Shown: positions 49,923 through 59,604, numbered from the stretch's first letter. The stretch is DNA of 64,000 bases from Borrelia recurrentis A1 (GCF_000019705.1 NC_011244.1:62001-126000); one strand, 5' to 3'. Notes: generated from the letters alone by a model not told the origin. A program made the numbers and translations.

Positions 49923-50471
49923 TTGCAAATCAAAATTTTGTATAAAATAGTATTAATGTCACCAGTACTAATCTTATTTGCAAATGAAAAATTAAAAGAC
50001 GATTTCAAAATATTTTCAAATATAGAAAAAGAAATCACAAATAAAACCAATAAATCAAAACCTAAAATAAATAAATCCAACAAAATAAATTATCCACACA
50101 AAAAAATTAATTATCATCATGAAATTAGAAGAAAAAAAAATACAGATTTTAAATCTTATAATAAGGAACATATAAATAACCACACAAATGGTACTGTAAA
50201 AATAAAAAAATCAAAAAAAATATATTATCCACAAGATAAAATTAATATACAAGAACCAAATTTAGAAAAAAATGTATGGTATAATATCAAAGTCTATCCA
50301 ACCAATATAAAGGATAGGTTTAAAAAAATTAAATTACTAAATAATATAAATACAAAAATAAAAAAAGATTTTGCTTTAATTGGACCTATTCTAGAAGATA
50401 ATTTAGGAGAAATAACAAAAGCATTAAACATAAGAGGATATAACGAATTAGAATATATTAAGCTTGAATAG
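49923..50471 (+). CDS. Small basic exported protein with internal repeats
   Basis: 182 residues, not recognised. The start is TTG (49923) with GGAG 7 nt upstream. A signal peptide (about 1-20, ending LILFA) is followed by a very Lys/Asn-rich mature part. It holds related short repeats: NKINYPHKKINYHH (about 55-68) and KKIYYPQDKINIQ (about 99-111), a basic segment between them, and a C-terminal globular part (DFALIGPILEDNLGEITKALNIRGYNEL). That pattern suggests a cell-wall or nucleic-acid contact, but no function can be given. Confidence 0.72.
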   Translation: MQIKILYKIVLMSPVLILFANEKLKDDFKIFSNIEKEITNKTNKSKPKINKSNKINYPHKKINYHHEIRRKKNTDFKSYNKEHINNHTNGTVKIKKSKKIYYPQDKINIQEPNLEKNVWYNIKVYPTNIKDRFKKIKLLNNINTKIKKDFALIGPILEDNLGEITKALNIRGYNELEYIKLE

Positions 50472-50473
50472 AA

Positions 50474-50500
50474 TTAAAGTTTTTTTGATAAAAACTTTAA
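50474..50500. terminator. Hairpin inside the 3' end of the phosphoribosyltransferase gene
   Basis: Arms 50474-50484 and 50490-50500 form a perfect 11-bp stem with a 5-nt loop, lying over the last codons of the minus-strand gene and directly after the plus-strand stop (50471). It can serve both convergent genes. Confidence 0.6.
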
Positions 50501-51064
50501 AATATCCAATAATTCATCATCTAAATTAACAAAATTTAATTTATATTCATCTTCTGACAATCCAATTAACTCATGATTACTGTAATGTATCCAAGTAGTT
50601 AATTCATCCTCATCTGAATACTTATTAACATAATAATCAGGTTCATAATCAATATGTCCACGTTCTTTATAATCATAAACAGCTATCCTCACATTCTGAC
50701 TATCTATCCCTCTCTTTAAAACTTCTTCTCGCAAATGAATAATTGTACGACCAGTATCAAATATATCATCAACAAATAAAACATTATCACCTACTCTTAA
50801 ATATTTTGGATCATAAGTCCATCCATCTATCATTATTTTTTTCTGCTTATTTGAAACATCATATGATCTTGCAACAACAGCAGCATAAAGAAGGGGCTTT
50901 TCTGGCTTAATAAATTTAAAGAACTCACTAATAATATTTCCAAGATAAGCTCCACCTCTCAAAGACACATACATAATGTCAGGAATAAACCCATCTTTAT
51001 AAATTTTATAAGCAAGTTTAAGACCATTTATTCTTACATCTTCATAAGAAACGAATTTTTTCAT
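50474..51064 (-). CDS. Phosphoribosyltransferase-family protein
   Basis: 196 residues with the PRPP-binding motif VLFVDDIFDTGRT (about residue 95), a ribose-phosphate loop SLRGGAYLG, and a C-terminal helical extension. It is a type I PRTase and most resembles purine (guanine/xanthine/hypoxanthine) salvage enzymes, but the substrate cannot be fixed by eye. Other members act as regulators. SD GAGGTG; promoter candidate at 51089-51116. Confidence 0.85.
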   Translation of the reverse strand: MKKFVSYEDVRINGLKLAYKIYKDGFIPDIMYVSLRGGAYLGNIISEFFKFIKPEKPLLYAAVVARSYDVSNKQKKIMIDGWTYDPKYLRVGDNVLFVDDIFDTGRTIIHLREEVLKRGIDSQNVRIAVYDYKERGHIDYEPDYYVNKYSDEDELTTWIHYSNHELIGLSEDEYKLNFVNLDDELLDILKFLSKKL

Positions 51065-51413
51065 TTATATAACACCTCAAAACACATAAAATTAAGACTT
51101 GTTTCAAAAAAATCAATTATCTCTTCAATTTAACTCATAATTTATATATTTACTACTCCCTCAATGATAAAAAACAATTTATAACTTGAACTACATTTAA
51201 GAAAACTTATAAAAATAAACAGTATTATTCATACTAATATATTTAAATACAAATCTCTATCCCAACATTATCTCTTTACATTGATAAATTAAACATAAAA
51301 CTTATTCACTCAAGTAAAAAAATCAATAATACAAAATAGAATTACCAAATTTAATGCCTAAAGGCTTAAAGAATTAACATCTTGAAGCCTTATACAAAAA
51401 ATAAAATGTATTA
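51065..51413. other. Gene-free 349 bp between the PRTase and htrA
   Basis: This stretch is A/T rich and holds no ORF of note, tRNA or repeat family. It has a minus-strand promoter candidate near 51089-51116 and a 7-bp inverted repeat (AAGGCTT/AAGCCTT, 17-nt loop) about 40-50 bp downstream of htrA that may be a weak terminator. Confidence 0.5.
51089..51116 (-). promoter_or_regulatory. Promoter candidate for the phosphoribosyltransferase
   Basis: Minus strand TTGATT (51116-51111), 16 nt, TAATTT (51094-51089). Start near 51082 gives a short leader with GAGGTG. The -10 is a weak match. Confidence 0.35.
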
Positions 51414-52856
51414 TCAAATAGACACTTTTAAAGTTTGTCCATTTCTTAAAATACTATAATTATTTTTTCCATGCTTAATAGCATCATAAAAATCTCTTAA
51501 AGTTTTAACATTTTTTGAATTAACAATCATAATAATATCTCCTGTTGCAATTTGAGGATTATTACCCAAAGTTGAATCAATACTATCAACAACAACTCCA
51601 TTAATCCAATTTCTCAAACCAAGTTGCACCCTAACCTCTTTAGTTAAAGGATAAACAGTAAAGCCTGGCATCAATTTTAAATCTAAAGTATTGCCCTTTT
51701 CCTTATCGATATTAGTAGGCATAACACCAAGTTCTACCTCAAAAGTTTTCGTCTCTTGTCCTCTTAAAACCTCAACTTTAATTTTTTCCTTAGCATAAAA
51801 ATCATTAATGTATTGCTTAACATCAAAGAAAAGATTCATTGCAACACCATCTATCTTGCTAATCACATCACCAGCTCTAAATCCTGCTTTCAAAGCTGGA
51901 GAACCATCATAAACACCTGCAACAATTGCTAATGAAACAGACTCATCTTCATAACCTAAACTTTTAAGAAATTCTACATCTTTAGACCTCAAACGATGAA
52001 ATGCAACGCCCATCCAAGATGATTCACTTTTTTGTCCACTCATTAATGCATCAAAAACACTCTTAGCATTATTAATAGGAATAGCAAAACCAAGTCCAAT
52101 ATTTCCTCCAGAAGGAGATGAAATCCACGAATTGATACCAATAACTTCTCCTTTAGTATTAACAAGAGGTCCTCCAGAATTACCACGATTAATAGCCGCA
52201 TCTGTTTGAATAAATAAATTTCTAGCTTTTAAATTAGGATTAAAAGAACGATGAAGACCACTAATAATACCTGCTGTAACTGAAAAACTAAAGTGATAAG
52301 GACTTCCAACAGCTATAACCCAATCTCCCACTTCAAGTCTGTCGCTATCACCAAGTTCAGCTACCCCAATATCTACAACATCATCAGCCTCAAAACTAAC
52401 CAATGCAATATCTTTTTTATCGTCCTTACCCACTAACTGAGCTTTATAACTTTTATTATTATAAGTTCCAACTTCAAACTCACTAGCATTTTCTAGAATA
52501 TGACTATTTGTCAGAACATAAAACAAATTTGTTTTCTTAGAATCCTTTCCAATAATAACGCCAGAACCACCCCATTGTGCTTTTTTTTCAAGATTAAGAC
52601 CTGGAATATCAAAGAAAAAGAATTGCATAGGATCGCGTGTTTTAATTGTTCCAGTAGCATAAATTTCCACAGTTGATGGTAAAATTTTTTTAGATACTTC
52701 TCTAAAAGAATCTTGAAGAGAGTGTACAGCATCTCCTTTCTCCTGTGCAAAAACAATAGTATTTTTTTCAGACTTCAAATAACCTATTCCAACAAAAAAT
52801 CCAACAGCTAAAGCTAAAAAACTAGCAAAAAACACAGAAATAAAATTTTTATTCAT
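51414..52856 (-). CDS. htrA: HtrA/DegP-type serine protease
   Basis: 480 residues from the ATG at 52856, chosen for GGAGG 8 nt upstream; an upstream ATG (52871) would leave the SD within the coding frame. N-terminal signal/anchor (about 5-27), trypsin-like domain with catalytic triad His119 (LTNSHIL), Asp149 (KKDIALV) and Ser227 (GNSGGP), then two PDZ domains (about 275-370 and 395-475). Periplasmic or surface protein quality control; substrates not readable. Downstream of map in the same strand. Confidence 0.96.
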   Translation of the reverse strand: MNKNFISVFFASFLALAVGFFVGIGYLKSEKNTIVFAQEKGDAVHSLQDSFREVSKKILPSTVEIYATGTIKTRDPMQFFFFDIPGLNLEKKAQWGGSGVIIGKDSKKTNLFYVLTNSHILENASEFEVGTYNNKSYKAQLVGKDDKKDIALVSFEADDVVDIGVAELGDSDRLEVGDWVIAVGSPYHFSFSVTAGIISGLHRSFNPNLKARNLFIQTDAAINRGNSGGPLVNTKGEVIGINSWISSPSGGNIGLGFAIPINNAKSVFDALMSGQKSESSWMGVAFHRLRSKDVEFLKSLGYEDESVSLAIVAGVYDGSPALKAGFRAGDVISKIDGVAMNLFFDVKQYINDFYAKEKIKVEVLRGQETKTFEVELGVMPTNIDKEKGNTLDLKLMPGFTVYPLTKEVRVQLGLRNWINGVVVDSIDSTLGNNPQIATGDIIMIVNSKNVKTLRDFYDAIKHGKNNYSILRNGQTLKVSI

Positions 52857-52911
52857 TTTATACACCTCCATAATATAAAACCAAATCTTTTAAATATTTA
52901 CTTAAGTATTA

Positions 52912-53664
52912 TCAAACTTTACTTAAAATTAAAGGCAAACCATCAATAACAGCAACAGTATGTTCAAAATGAGCAGAAAAACTAAGATCAGATGCAAAGA
53001 CTGTCCAACCATCACTCTTAAGAGAAACTTTATGACTTCCTAAATTTACCATAGGCTCAATTGCCAAAACCATACCTTCCCGTATTTCAATATTTTTAAA
53101 AAAAGGATCATAATAATTTGGAATACTTGGCTCTTCATGTAACGAAAAACCAACACCATGCCCCGTATATTCTCTAACAATTCCAAACTTAAATGGTTTA
53201 ATATAATTTTCTATAGCCTTCGAAATATCTAAAATTCGATTACCAACCTTCATTTCATCAATTCCTTTATAAAGAGCAGCCTCTGTAATTTCTAATAAGC
53301 GACTAACTTGAGAGCTTACCTTTCCCACTTTAAAAGTTTTAGCCATATCAGAATAAAATCCATCCAAAACAACACCACAATCAATACTAATAACATCCCC
53401 ATTTTTAAGCATTCTACTCCCAGGAATTCCATGTATAACTTCTTCATTTATAGAAGCACAAATAGTCCCTTTAAATCCATTATATCCTTTAAAAGCAGAC
53501 TTACCTCCATTTTTAGTAATAAAATCACTAGCTATAAAATCAAGTGTTTTAGTGTTAATTCCAGGAGCAATATTTTTCTCGATTTCCAAAAAAGTTTGAG
53601 CTAAAAGTCTACCTGATGCCTTAATCTTTTCAATTTCTTCTCTAGATTTTAATCTTAATTTCAA
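52912..53664 (-). CDS. map: Methionine aminopeptidase, type I
   Basis: 250 residues, pita-bread fold. Metal ligands in ISIDCGVVLDGFYSDMAKTF (two Asp), EYTGHGVGFSLHEEP (His), and AIEPMVNLG and HFEHTVAV (Glu). Removes N-terminal Met after deformylation. It lies 4 nt after the TPR gene. Confidence 0.97.
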   Translation of the reverse strand: MKLRLKSREEIEKIKASGRLLAQTFLEIEKNIAPGINTKTLDFIASDFITKNGGKSAFKGYNGFKGTICASINEEVIHGIPGSRMLKNGDVISIDCGVVLDGFYSDMAKTFKVGKVSSQVSRLLEITEAALYKGIDEMKVGNRILDISKAIENYIKPFKFGIVREYTGHGVGFSLHEEPSIPNYYDPFFKNIEIREGMVLAIEPMVNLGSHKVSLKSDGWTVFASDLSFSAHFEHTVAVIDGLPLILSKV

Positions 53665-53668
53665 ATAT

Positions 53669-55318
53669 TCAATTCCTCTCTTTAAATATCTTTATCATAT
53701 TCATATAAAGTTTACCCTCATTAGTTTCATAAAAAGAATTAGCAATTGAAATGGCCTCTCGTCCCTTTTCAAATTCACCTAAATAAAGATAATTAATCCC
53801 TCGCTTTAAATATATTTTTGCTATATCCTCACGCTCTTTTAAATTAATGCTACTCTTATCATCAATAGCAAAAGGTAAAGTCGAAACTGCATTACTAAAA
53901 TATTCTTCTGATTCCTTATAATTTTTTTGATAAAACTTTAGAACCCCAAAATTATAATATATACCATATAAATACTTGTTCGTTTGCTCACGCAAAAGTA
54001 TTTTTTCTGCAACAACCAAGTCCTTTTTCAGAAACAAATAATAAAATTTATAAAAATAATACCAATCCTGTATTTCATCAACAGGATTATAAACATTAAA
54101 AAACAAATCTAAATCCTTTAAATCAGAATAAAGAAGTAAATTCCAAGCCAAAAATTGTGCAATATCACTACTATAGTTTGATCTATAAAATAAACGCCAT
54201 AAAAAAGACTTTTTAGCTTCATATTTTAAATTCGAATAATTTAAAATAAAATAAAGTTTAAAGAACAAAGGATTATCTTTATATCTTTTTACAATCTCAT
54301 TTGCATTAAAATAATCATTGATTTCAAAATACATACTAGCCAAATAATAATTCATCATTTCATTTCCTTTAAATTTTTCATTGGCCTTATTCAGATAAGT
54401 AATGGCACGCTTTAAATCATTTTCTTTCTTCGCAATAAATGCCAACCCAAGATATATCATCATACTATAATCAGGAAAATCTGTATAAAGTTTCAAATAT
54501 TCACTCTTAGCATTATTAATATCTCCCTTCTTCAAATAAGCATCTGCTAACAAAAACATTAAACTAGGTTCACTATTATCACTAAGAAGTTTAAGATTGG
54601 CAATAGTAAAATCTAAATTATCAAGACCGTAAGAAATATAAGCAAGTTCTTTAGCAAAATCCTTATCTTCTTTTATTTTTAAGAGTATTCTCCTAGCAGC
54701 ATCAAAATCTTTTTTATCTATATACAAAAGCATTGCATTAATTAAAAACGCATTATTTTGAAGATTGAATCCTATAGTCTCAAAAGCAAGAGCATCTCTT
54801 TCTTGCTCCATTTTAATTAAAAAACTCTTTATGTCTTTGACATCATAATTTAAAATCAAACTTTTAATAAAAGCCTCATCACATAAATATTTATATTCTT
54901 TATATCCCAATAAATACTGCTTAGCAACATCATAAGCTTCTAAAACAGCTCCTACTTTAAGTTTTGAATATACTTCAAGTGCTCTAAGCTTTAAATTCCC
55001 TGGCAAACTTTTAACACTCAAATCTAGAATATTTCTCATCAACACATAATGATTAATTTTATCAGAATAAAGCTTTGCTCTCTTAACAAGAGAAAGCCAC
55101 TTATATTCAGTATCTGCATAATAAGAATAAAATTTAATTGCTTTCTCCGCACTATCTAAATTCCCACTTGAAATATAATCATCAATTTCTATAATAACCT
55201 CATTAAAATCCCTTTCTCCCTTTAATATATACAAAACATATGGATTTAAGCTCAAATAAACAAAAATTGATACAAAAAAGACTAAAAACAAAATAAAAAA
55301 TAACCTATTTGTTTTCAA
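53669..55318 (-). CDS. Membrane-anchored TPR protein of unknown function
   Basis: 549 residues. A hydrophobic N-terminus (FFILFLVFFVSIFVYLSLN) acts as signal or anchor. The rest is helical repeats: AISYLNKANEKFKGNEMMNYYLASMYFEIND, DYSMMIYLGLAFIAKKENDLKRA and YKESEEYFSNAVSTLP are typical TPR units. Likely periplasmic scaffold. Its start overlaps the nusB end by 14 nt. Confidence 0.85.
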   Translation of the reverse strand: MKTNRLFFILFLVFFVSIFVYLSLNPYVLYILKGERDFNEVIIEIDDYISSGNLDSAEKAIKFYSYYADTEYKWLSLVKRAKLYSDKINHYVLMRNILDLSVKSLPGNLKLRALEVYSKLKVGAVLEAYDVAKQYLLGYKEYKYLCDEAFIKSLILNYDVKDIKSFLIKMEQERDALAFETIGFNLQNNAFLINAMLLYIDKKDFDAARRILLKIKEDKDFAKELAYISYGLDNLDFTIANLKLLSDNSEPSLMFLLADAYLKKGDINNAKSEYLKLYTDFPDYSMMIYLGLAFIAKKENDLKRAITYLNKANEKFKGNEMMNYYLASMYFEINDYFNANEIVKRYKDNPLFFKLYFILNYSNLKYEAKKSFLWRLFYRSNYSSDIAQFLAWNLLLYSDLKDLDLFFNVYNPVDEIQDWYYFYKFYYLFLKKDLVVAEKILLREQTNKYLYGIYYNFGVLKFYQKNYKESEEYFSNAVSTLPFAIDDKSSINLKEREDIAKIYLKRGINYLYLGEFEKGREAISIANSFYETNEGKLYMNMIKIFKERN

Positions 55319-55739
55319 AAGAACTCTCCATATCTTTTAACAAAGCATCAAGTATACCATTGACAAACTTATCAGAATTTTTATTGCCATATTTTTTAGC
55401 AATCAAAATAGCCTCATCTATTATAACCCTTTTAGGAACATCTAAATCTTGAAACTTAAGTGAATATACACTCATTCTTAATATAGCAAGATCAACCTTA
55501 TCCATACGATCCAAACGCCAATTAAGTGAAATACCACTAATTAATTTGTCAATAGACTCTAAATTATCATAAGTACCATTAACTAGAACAGAATAAAATA
55601 ACTTTAAATCTCCATCTAAATCTATCCCATTTTCTTCAAAACTAAAAATATCAAAAATATTATCCTTTGCCTTACAGTTAACATCAATACTGTAAATTTT
55701 TTGAAAAGCTAAAATCCTAGCCTTATGTCTCAAATCCAT
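55305..55739 (-). CDS. nusB: Transcription antitermination factor NusB
   Basis: 144 residues, all-helical RNA-binding protein. RHKARILAFQKIYSID at the N-terminus and WRLDRMDKVDLAILRMSVYSL match NusB. Works with NusE on boxA of rRNA. Start ATG 55739 chosen over TTG at 55745. No clear SD. Overlaps the TPR gene downstream. Confidence 0.93.
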   Translation of the reverse strand: MDLRHKARILAFQKIYSIDVNCKAKDNIFDIFSFEENGIDLDGDLKLFYSVLVNGTYDNLESIDKLISGISLNWRLDRMDKVDLAILRMSVYSLKFQDLDVPKRVIIDEAILIAKKYGNKNSDKFVNGILDALLKDMESSFENK

Positions 55740-55763
55740 AACCAATATATAAATATATCATCT

Positions 55764-56774
55764 TCATTTTAGACTAGAATCCAAAATTTGTATACTAGCA
55801 GACTTATTGAGTTTATCATAAATTTCTTGTTGTATTTTAGCAACAATTTGCTGTTGATGAACATTAATCATATTATTTTTAATAGCATCCTTTACAGTCA
55901 TATTAACATTAGGAGATATCTTATCTTGAAGACCTAAAAATTTTTGAGAATACATTTCAGTAACTTTCACTATATGAAAACCTTCCTTTGATGATATTGG
56001 ATTAGAAACATTTCCCTTTTTAAGAACAAAAACCTCTTTAATAAAGTCTGCACCAAGAACATTTTGAGCACTTTGATCACCCCTTGCCAAAAATCCAAGG
56101 TCACCATTTTTAACCTTAGAACCTTCATCATTTGAATATTTTCTCACAGCCTCTTCAAAAGTAATCTTGCTAGATTTTATTTGCTTTGCAATATCTTTTG
56201 CCTGCTCAAGAACCTCTGACCTTTTTTTATCTTTTGCCGAAAAGAAAACATGACTAATTCTCGCTATATCAGGATTCACAAATTTAGTTTTATTAGCCTC
56301 ATAATATTCAATTACTTCTTTTTCACTTGGAGCTTTTATCTCTGAAAACTTGGGCTGAGCAATTTTTAGAACTAATTTTTGCGCAGCAAGAGATCTTTTC
56401 ATCGAAGCTAAAAGCTCATTCCAATTTGTACCTTGACTTTCTATCATCTGCTTAATTTGTTCATCGGTAAGACTTGCAAGTCCAAACTGGGATCTAATTG
56501 TTTGCATAACTTCATCATCTGCAACTTTAATTCCCTGTTTTAAAGCTTCCTGACCAAAAAGTACATCAGCAATTAAAACCTGTAAAACTTGCTTTTTTTC
56601 AATATTACTTAAATCTCTACCTTGTGTTTTTTTCAATGTATTAACTTTAGAATCAAACTCTGTTTTAGTAATAATCTCATTACTATGCAAATTAATAATT
56701 ACAACAGGAGTATTTTGAGCAAAAGAAGTTATTCCTAAAACACAAAATAACAAAAAACACAAAAAATTACCCAT
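55764..56774 (-). CDS. Exported parvulin-type peptidyl-prolyl isomerase (SurA/PrsA-like)
   Basis: 336 residues. Signal peptide (about 1-20, ending SFA), SurA_N-like helical domain (about 25-165), one PpiC parvulin domain (about 170-270: ARISHVFFSAKDK, YSNDEGSKVKNGDLGF, EGFHIVKV), and a C-terminal helix. It is likely a periplasmic chaperone for outer-membrane proteins, possibly shared with the barrel gene at 58249. It precedes nusB by 18 nt. Confidence 0.92.
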   Translation of the reverse strand: MGNFLCFLLFCVLGITSFAQNTPVVIINLHSNEIITKTEFDSKVNTLKKTQGRDLSNIEKKQVLQVLIADVLFGQEALKQGIKVADDEVMQTIRSQFGLASLTDEQIKQMIESQGTNWNELLASMKRSLAAQKLVLKIAQPKFSEIKAPSEKEVIEYYEANKTKFVNPDIARISHVFFSAKDKKRSEVLEQAKDIAKQIKSSKITFEEAVRKYSNDEGSKVKNGDLGFLARGDQSAQNVLGADFIKEVFVLKKGNVSNPISSKEGFHIVKVTEMYSQKFLGLQDKISPNVNMTVKDAIKNNMINVHQQQIVAKIQQEIYDKLNKSASIQILDSSLK

Positions 56775-56864
56775 AAAAATTACCCTTATATCAAATTAAA
56801 CTAAATCGCTTCATAAAATTTTAACAAAACATTAAACTTAAATCTAGTTTCAAAACAATATTAT

Positions 56865-58058
56865 CTATCTATATAAAAAGGCTGCTATACCTTGACCACC
56901 CCCAATACAAAGAGAAGCAATTCCTTTTGACTTATTATTCATATTCATAAGACGTGCAAGAGTCAATAAAATCCTTGAACCACTAACTGAAAATGGATGA
57001 CCCAATGCAATAGCTCCTCCATTAACATTAACAATATCATCCTTAATACCATACTTTTCACGTAAAGCTTTAAGAACACTCAAAGATTGTGCTGCAAAAG
57101 CTTCATTTGTTTCAATAAAATCAATTTCATTTGAATTTAAACTAAACTTTTCTATAATGCCCTCAATAGCAAGAAAAGCTCCAAATCCCATATGCAAAGG
57201 ATTTAACCCTACACTTTTAAAACCACCAATATAAGCCAAAGGTTTTACATTCATTTTATGAACAAAATCTCCACTTGCCAATATTAAAAAACAAGCTCCA
57301 TCATCTAAACTAGAAGAATTGCCAGCAGTAATAGTCCCATTTTCTTTAAAGATAGGTTTTAAAGAAGCAAGCTTTTCTAAACTTAAATTATCACGTATTT
57401 CTTCATCACTAGACACAACATTTTTAAGTTTTGTCTTTTTATCAAAAATCGATAAAGGATATATCTCATCATTAAAATACCCACTATCTCTTGCAACTTT
57501 TGCCTTCATATGAGAATTATATGCAAATTGATCTTGCATTTCTCTTGTAATTTCATACATTTCTGCTAAATTCTCTGCTGTAATACCCATCACAGTAGAA
57601 CTTGGAGTATCAACTAAAGCATCTTTATATATTGAATCTTCTATTTTAAAGTCTCCAAATTTTAAACCATCAAATCTGACATTTCTTGGTAATAAATAAG
57701 GTGCATTACTCAAATCTTCTACTCCACCTGCAACAACAACCTCACTCTCACCAAGAGATATAGAATTAAATGCAAGTTCCAAAGACTTAAGCCCCGAACC
57801 ACACACTTTATTTACGCTAAAAGCAGGAATAGCTTCTCCTAAACTAGCTTTCAAAGTAATCTGTCTGGCAATATTTTGACCAAGTCCCGATGAGATTACA
57901 TTTCCAACAATAACTTCATCTACTTTATCAATACTATTCCTCTCAAGCAAAACCTTAACAATATCAGCAGACACATCAACAATATTCATTCCCTTTAATG
58001 TTCCGCCAAACCTAGTAATAGGAGATCTAAGGCCACCAATAATCGCTATTTTTTTCAT
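56865..58058 (-). CDS. Acetyl-CoA C-acetyltransferase (thiolase)
   Basis: 397 residues of a degradative/biosynthetic thiolase. Active sites: Cys86 in KVCGSGLKS, the conserved His in GGAIALGHPFSVSGSR (about 345) and Cys in SLCIGGGQG (about 385). In this group fatty-acid beta-oxidation is absent, so the likely role is making acetoacetyl-CoA for the mevalonate isoprenoid pathway (inference). Confidence 0.93.
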   Translation of the reverse strand: MKKIAIIGGLRSPITRFGGTLKGMNIVDVSADIVKVLLERNSIDKVDEVIVGNVISSGLGQNIARQITLKASLGEAIPAFSVNKVCGSGLKSLELAFNSISLGESEVVVAGGVEDLSNAPYLLPRNVRFDGLKFGDFKIEDSIYKDALVDTPSSTVMGITAENLAEMYEITREMQDQFAYNSHMKAKVARDSGYFNDEIYPLSIFDKKTKLKNVVSSDEEIRDNLSLEKLASLKPIFKENGTITAGNSSSLDDGACFLILASGDFVHKMNVKPLAYIGGFKSVGLNPLHMGFGAFLAIEGIIEKFSLNSNEIDFIETNEAFAAQSLSVLKALREKYGIKDDIVNVNGGAIALGHPFSVSGSRILLTLARLMNMNNKSKGIASLCIGGGQGIAAFLYR

Positions 58059-58232
58059 AAATCACTCCAAACAATAACAATAACTTAACTATTAACAAGC
58101 AAACCACAATTTGACACAATATATTTAATAATTATAAATGATTTAATAAAAATTATCATTAAAAATACTGAATTATTAAATACAACTTTCATTTACTTAA
58201 AAATAAAGTGTTTAATTTACATAAAAACATGT

Positions 58233-58251
58233 TAGTATTAATCTATAAATG
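58233..58251 (+). promoter_or_regulatory. Promoter next to the start codon of the barrel gene
   Basis: TTTAAT (58211-58216), 16 nt, TAGTAT (58233-58238) on the plus strand. Start near 58245 would leave the ATG (58249) with a leader of only a few bases and no SD. The codon just before the ATG is a stop, so it is the first start. Confidence 0.4.
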
Positions 58252-59604
58252 TACTTAGCAAAAGTTAGCTTTAAAACAATAATTATAATGTTAATAATCA
58301 ATTCACATGCTTACAATTATTTAATGAAATATCAAAATGACGGAATTGATAAGTATCATTTTGACAAATTAAACGATGGTTTTGGATTTGCTTTAAGTGA
58401 TTTCTTTGATGACCTCAGAAGTGGATCTTTAATATTCATTCATGAATCAAAACATAATTTTATAATAAATGCAGAAGCACACATGTTAACCTTTAGAGGC
58501 GACAAAGAAAGTCCCGAACAATTAAGAAAAAGAATTGATCTATTAGAGCTTGGATTTATGTATTATTTCCCAATTTTATTCAAAACAAAAACTCAATATT
58601 TTGGAAATTTTAATATTGATATTGGAATTAAAAATCTACTCTATGGAAATTGGGGTGGCTCTTTAATACAAAGAGCAGTTCACTTTGCTCTAAGACAATT
58701 AAGACCAATTCCTAAAAATTATGAACATTATCATTATAGAGGTTTCATAAGCACAGCCATAAACTACTCTTACATGGGTTTTTTTTATCTTGAAAATTAT
58801 ATAGATTTATCTTATTTTTTAGATTACTTTTTTAAAACAAGTATTTCAATGGATTTTAAAAATCAATTCATAGGGATTGAGACTCAACTTTTTTATCAAA
58901 TTCAAAGCAAAATAAAAGATATAGAAACATATTTAAAAATACAAGAAGCAGAAACTGGTATTGGAATTCAATATAAACTTTATTCCAAAAATTTCTTTTC
59001 GATAAATAATCTTAATTTAAATAATTTCTCAAATAAAGAAAAGTTTTTTAGCGTAGGAGGATTTGGAATAATTATCACAGAAGAATATGATAATCCTATA
59101 GAAAATAACTTATATCTCCTAAATCACAATTTCTCTATAGAATATGATATTATGCTTCCATTTCAAACCAGAAATATAATATATTACAAAATAATACCTC
59201 AATTAAACTATTATTTTGCAATTTCAGCAAATTATGATATTAATGCACATGAAATAAATAGTCGTACAAATAGATTTTCATCTGGAATAACATATGAATT
59301 TTTCACAAAAAATCGGCTCATTTTGTATATAGCTTCTGGTTTATTTTTAGCTTACAATAAAGACAAAAAAGATATAAAATCCATTTACAGACCATTAAAA
59401 ATAAAAGATACATTACAAACAGGACTTGAAATTGAACCCGGAGTAAATATAAATGCCTTTACATATAATAAAACAAAATACAACATAAAAATATTTACAA
59501 AAATGAATTATTCTCCTCTTGTTTATAACACAAACAATCACACGTTAGAAAAACATAAATTCATTTGCAACTATCTCGGAATCGGCATAAAAATTAATAT
59601 TTAA
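58249..59604 (+). CDS. Probable outer-membrane beta-barrel protein
   Basis: 451 residues, not recognised by family. Signal peptide (about 1-21, ending NSHA). The mature part is rich in Tyr, Phe, Asn and alternating polar/hydrophobic strands (FNIDIGIKNLLYG, GFISTAINYSYMGFFYLENYIDLSYF, IIYYKIIPQLNYYFAISANYD, RFSSGITYEFF) and ends with a strand (CNYLGIGIKINI). This is typical of a barrel, though there is no terminal aromatic residue. LpxR-type enzymes have a similar look, but I saw no proof. It is alone on the plus strand and has no SD. Confidence 0.7.
   Translation: MYLAKVSFKTIIIMLIINSHAYNYLMKYQNDGIDKYHFDKLNDGFGFALSDFFDDLRSGSLIFIHESKHNFIINAEAHMLTFRGDKESPEQLRKRIDLLELGFMYYFPILFKTKTQYFGNFNIDIGIKNLLYGNWGGSLIQRAVHFALRQLRPIPKNYEHYHYRGFISTAINYSYMGFFYLENYIDLSYFLDYFFKTSISMDFKNQFIGIETQLFYQIQSKIKDIETYLKIQEAETGIGIQYKLYSKNFFSINNLNLNNFSNKEKFFSVGGFGIIITEEYDNPIENNLYLLNHNFSIEYDIMLPFQTRNIIYYKIIPQLNYYFAISANYDINAHEINSRTNRFSSGITYEFFTKNRLILYIASGLFLAYNKDKKDIKSIYRPLKIKDTLQTGLEIEPGVNINAFTYNKTKYNIKIFTKMNYSPLVYNTNNHTLEKHKFICNYLGIGIKINI

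Noticed and set aside
51065-51413. Search for a tRNA or small RNA in the long gap
   Set aside because: No cloverleaf, no GC-rich element; only A/T-rich sequence and weak repeats.
52857-52871. Upstream ATG of htrA
   Set aside because: It would place the GGAGG SD within the coding frame; ATG 52856 has ideal spacing and starts the signal peptide properly.
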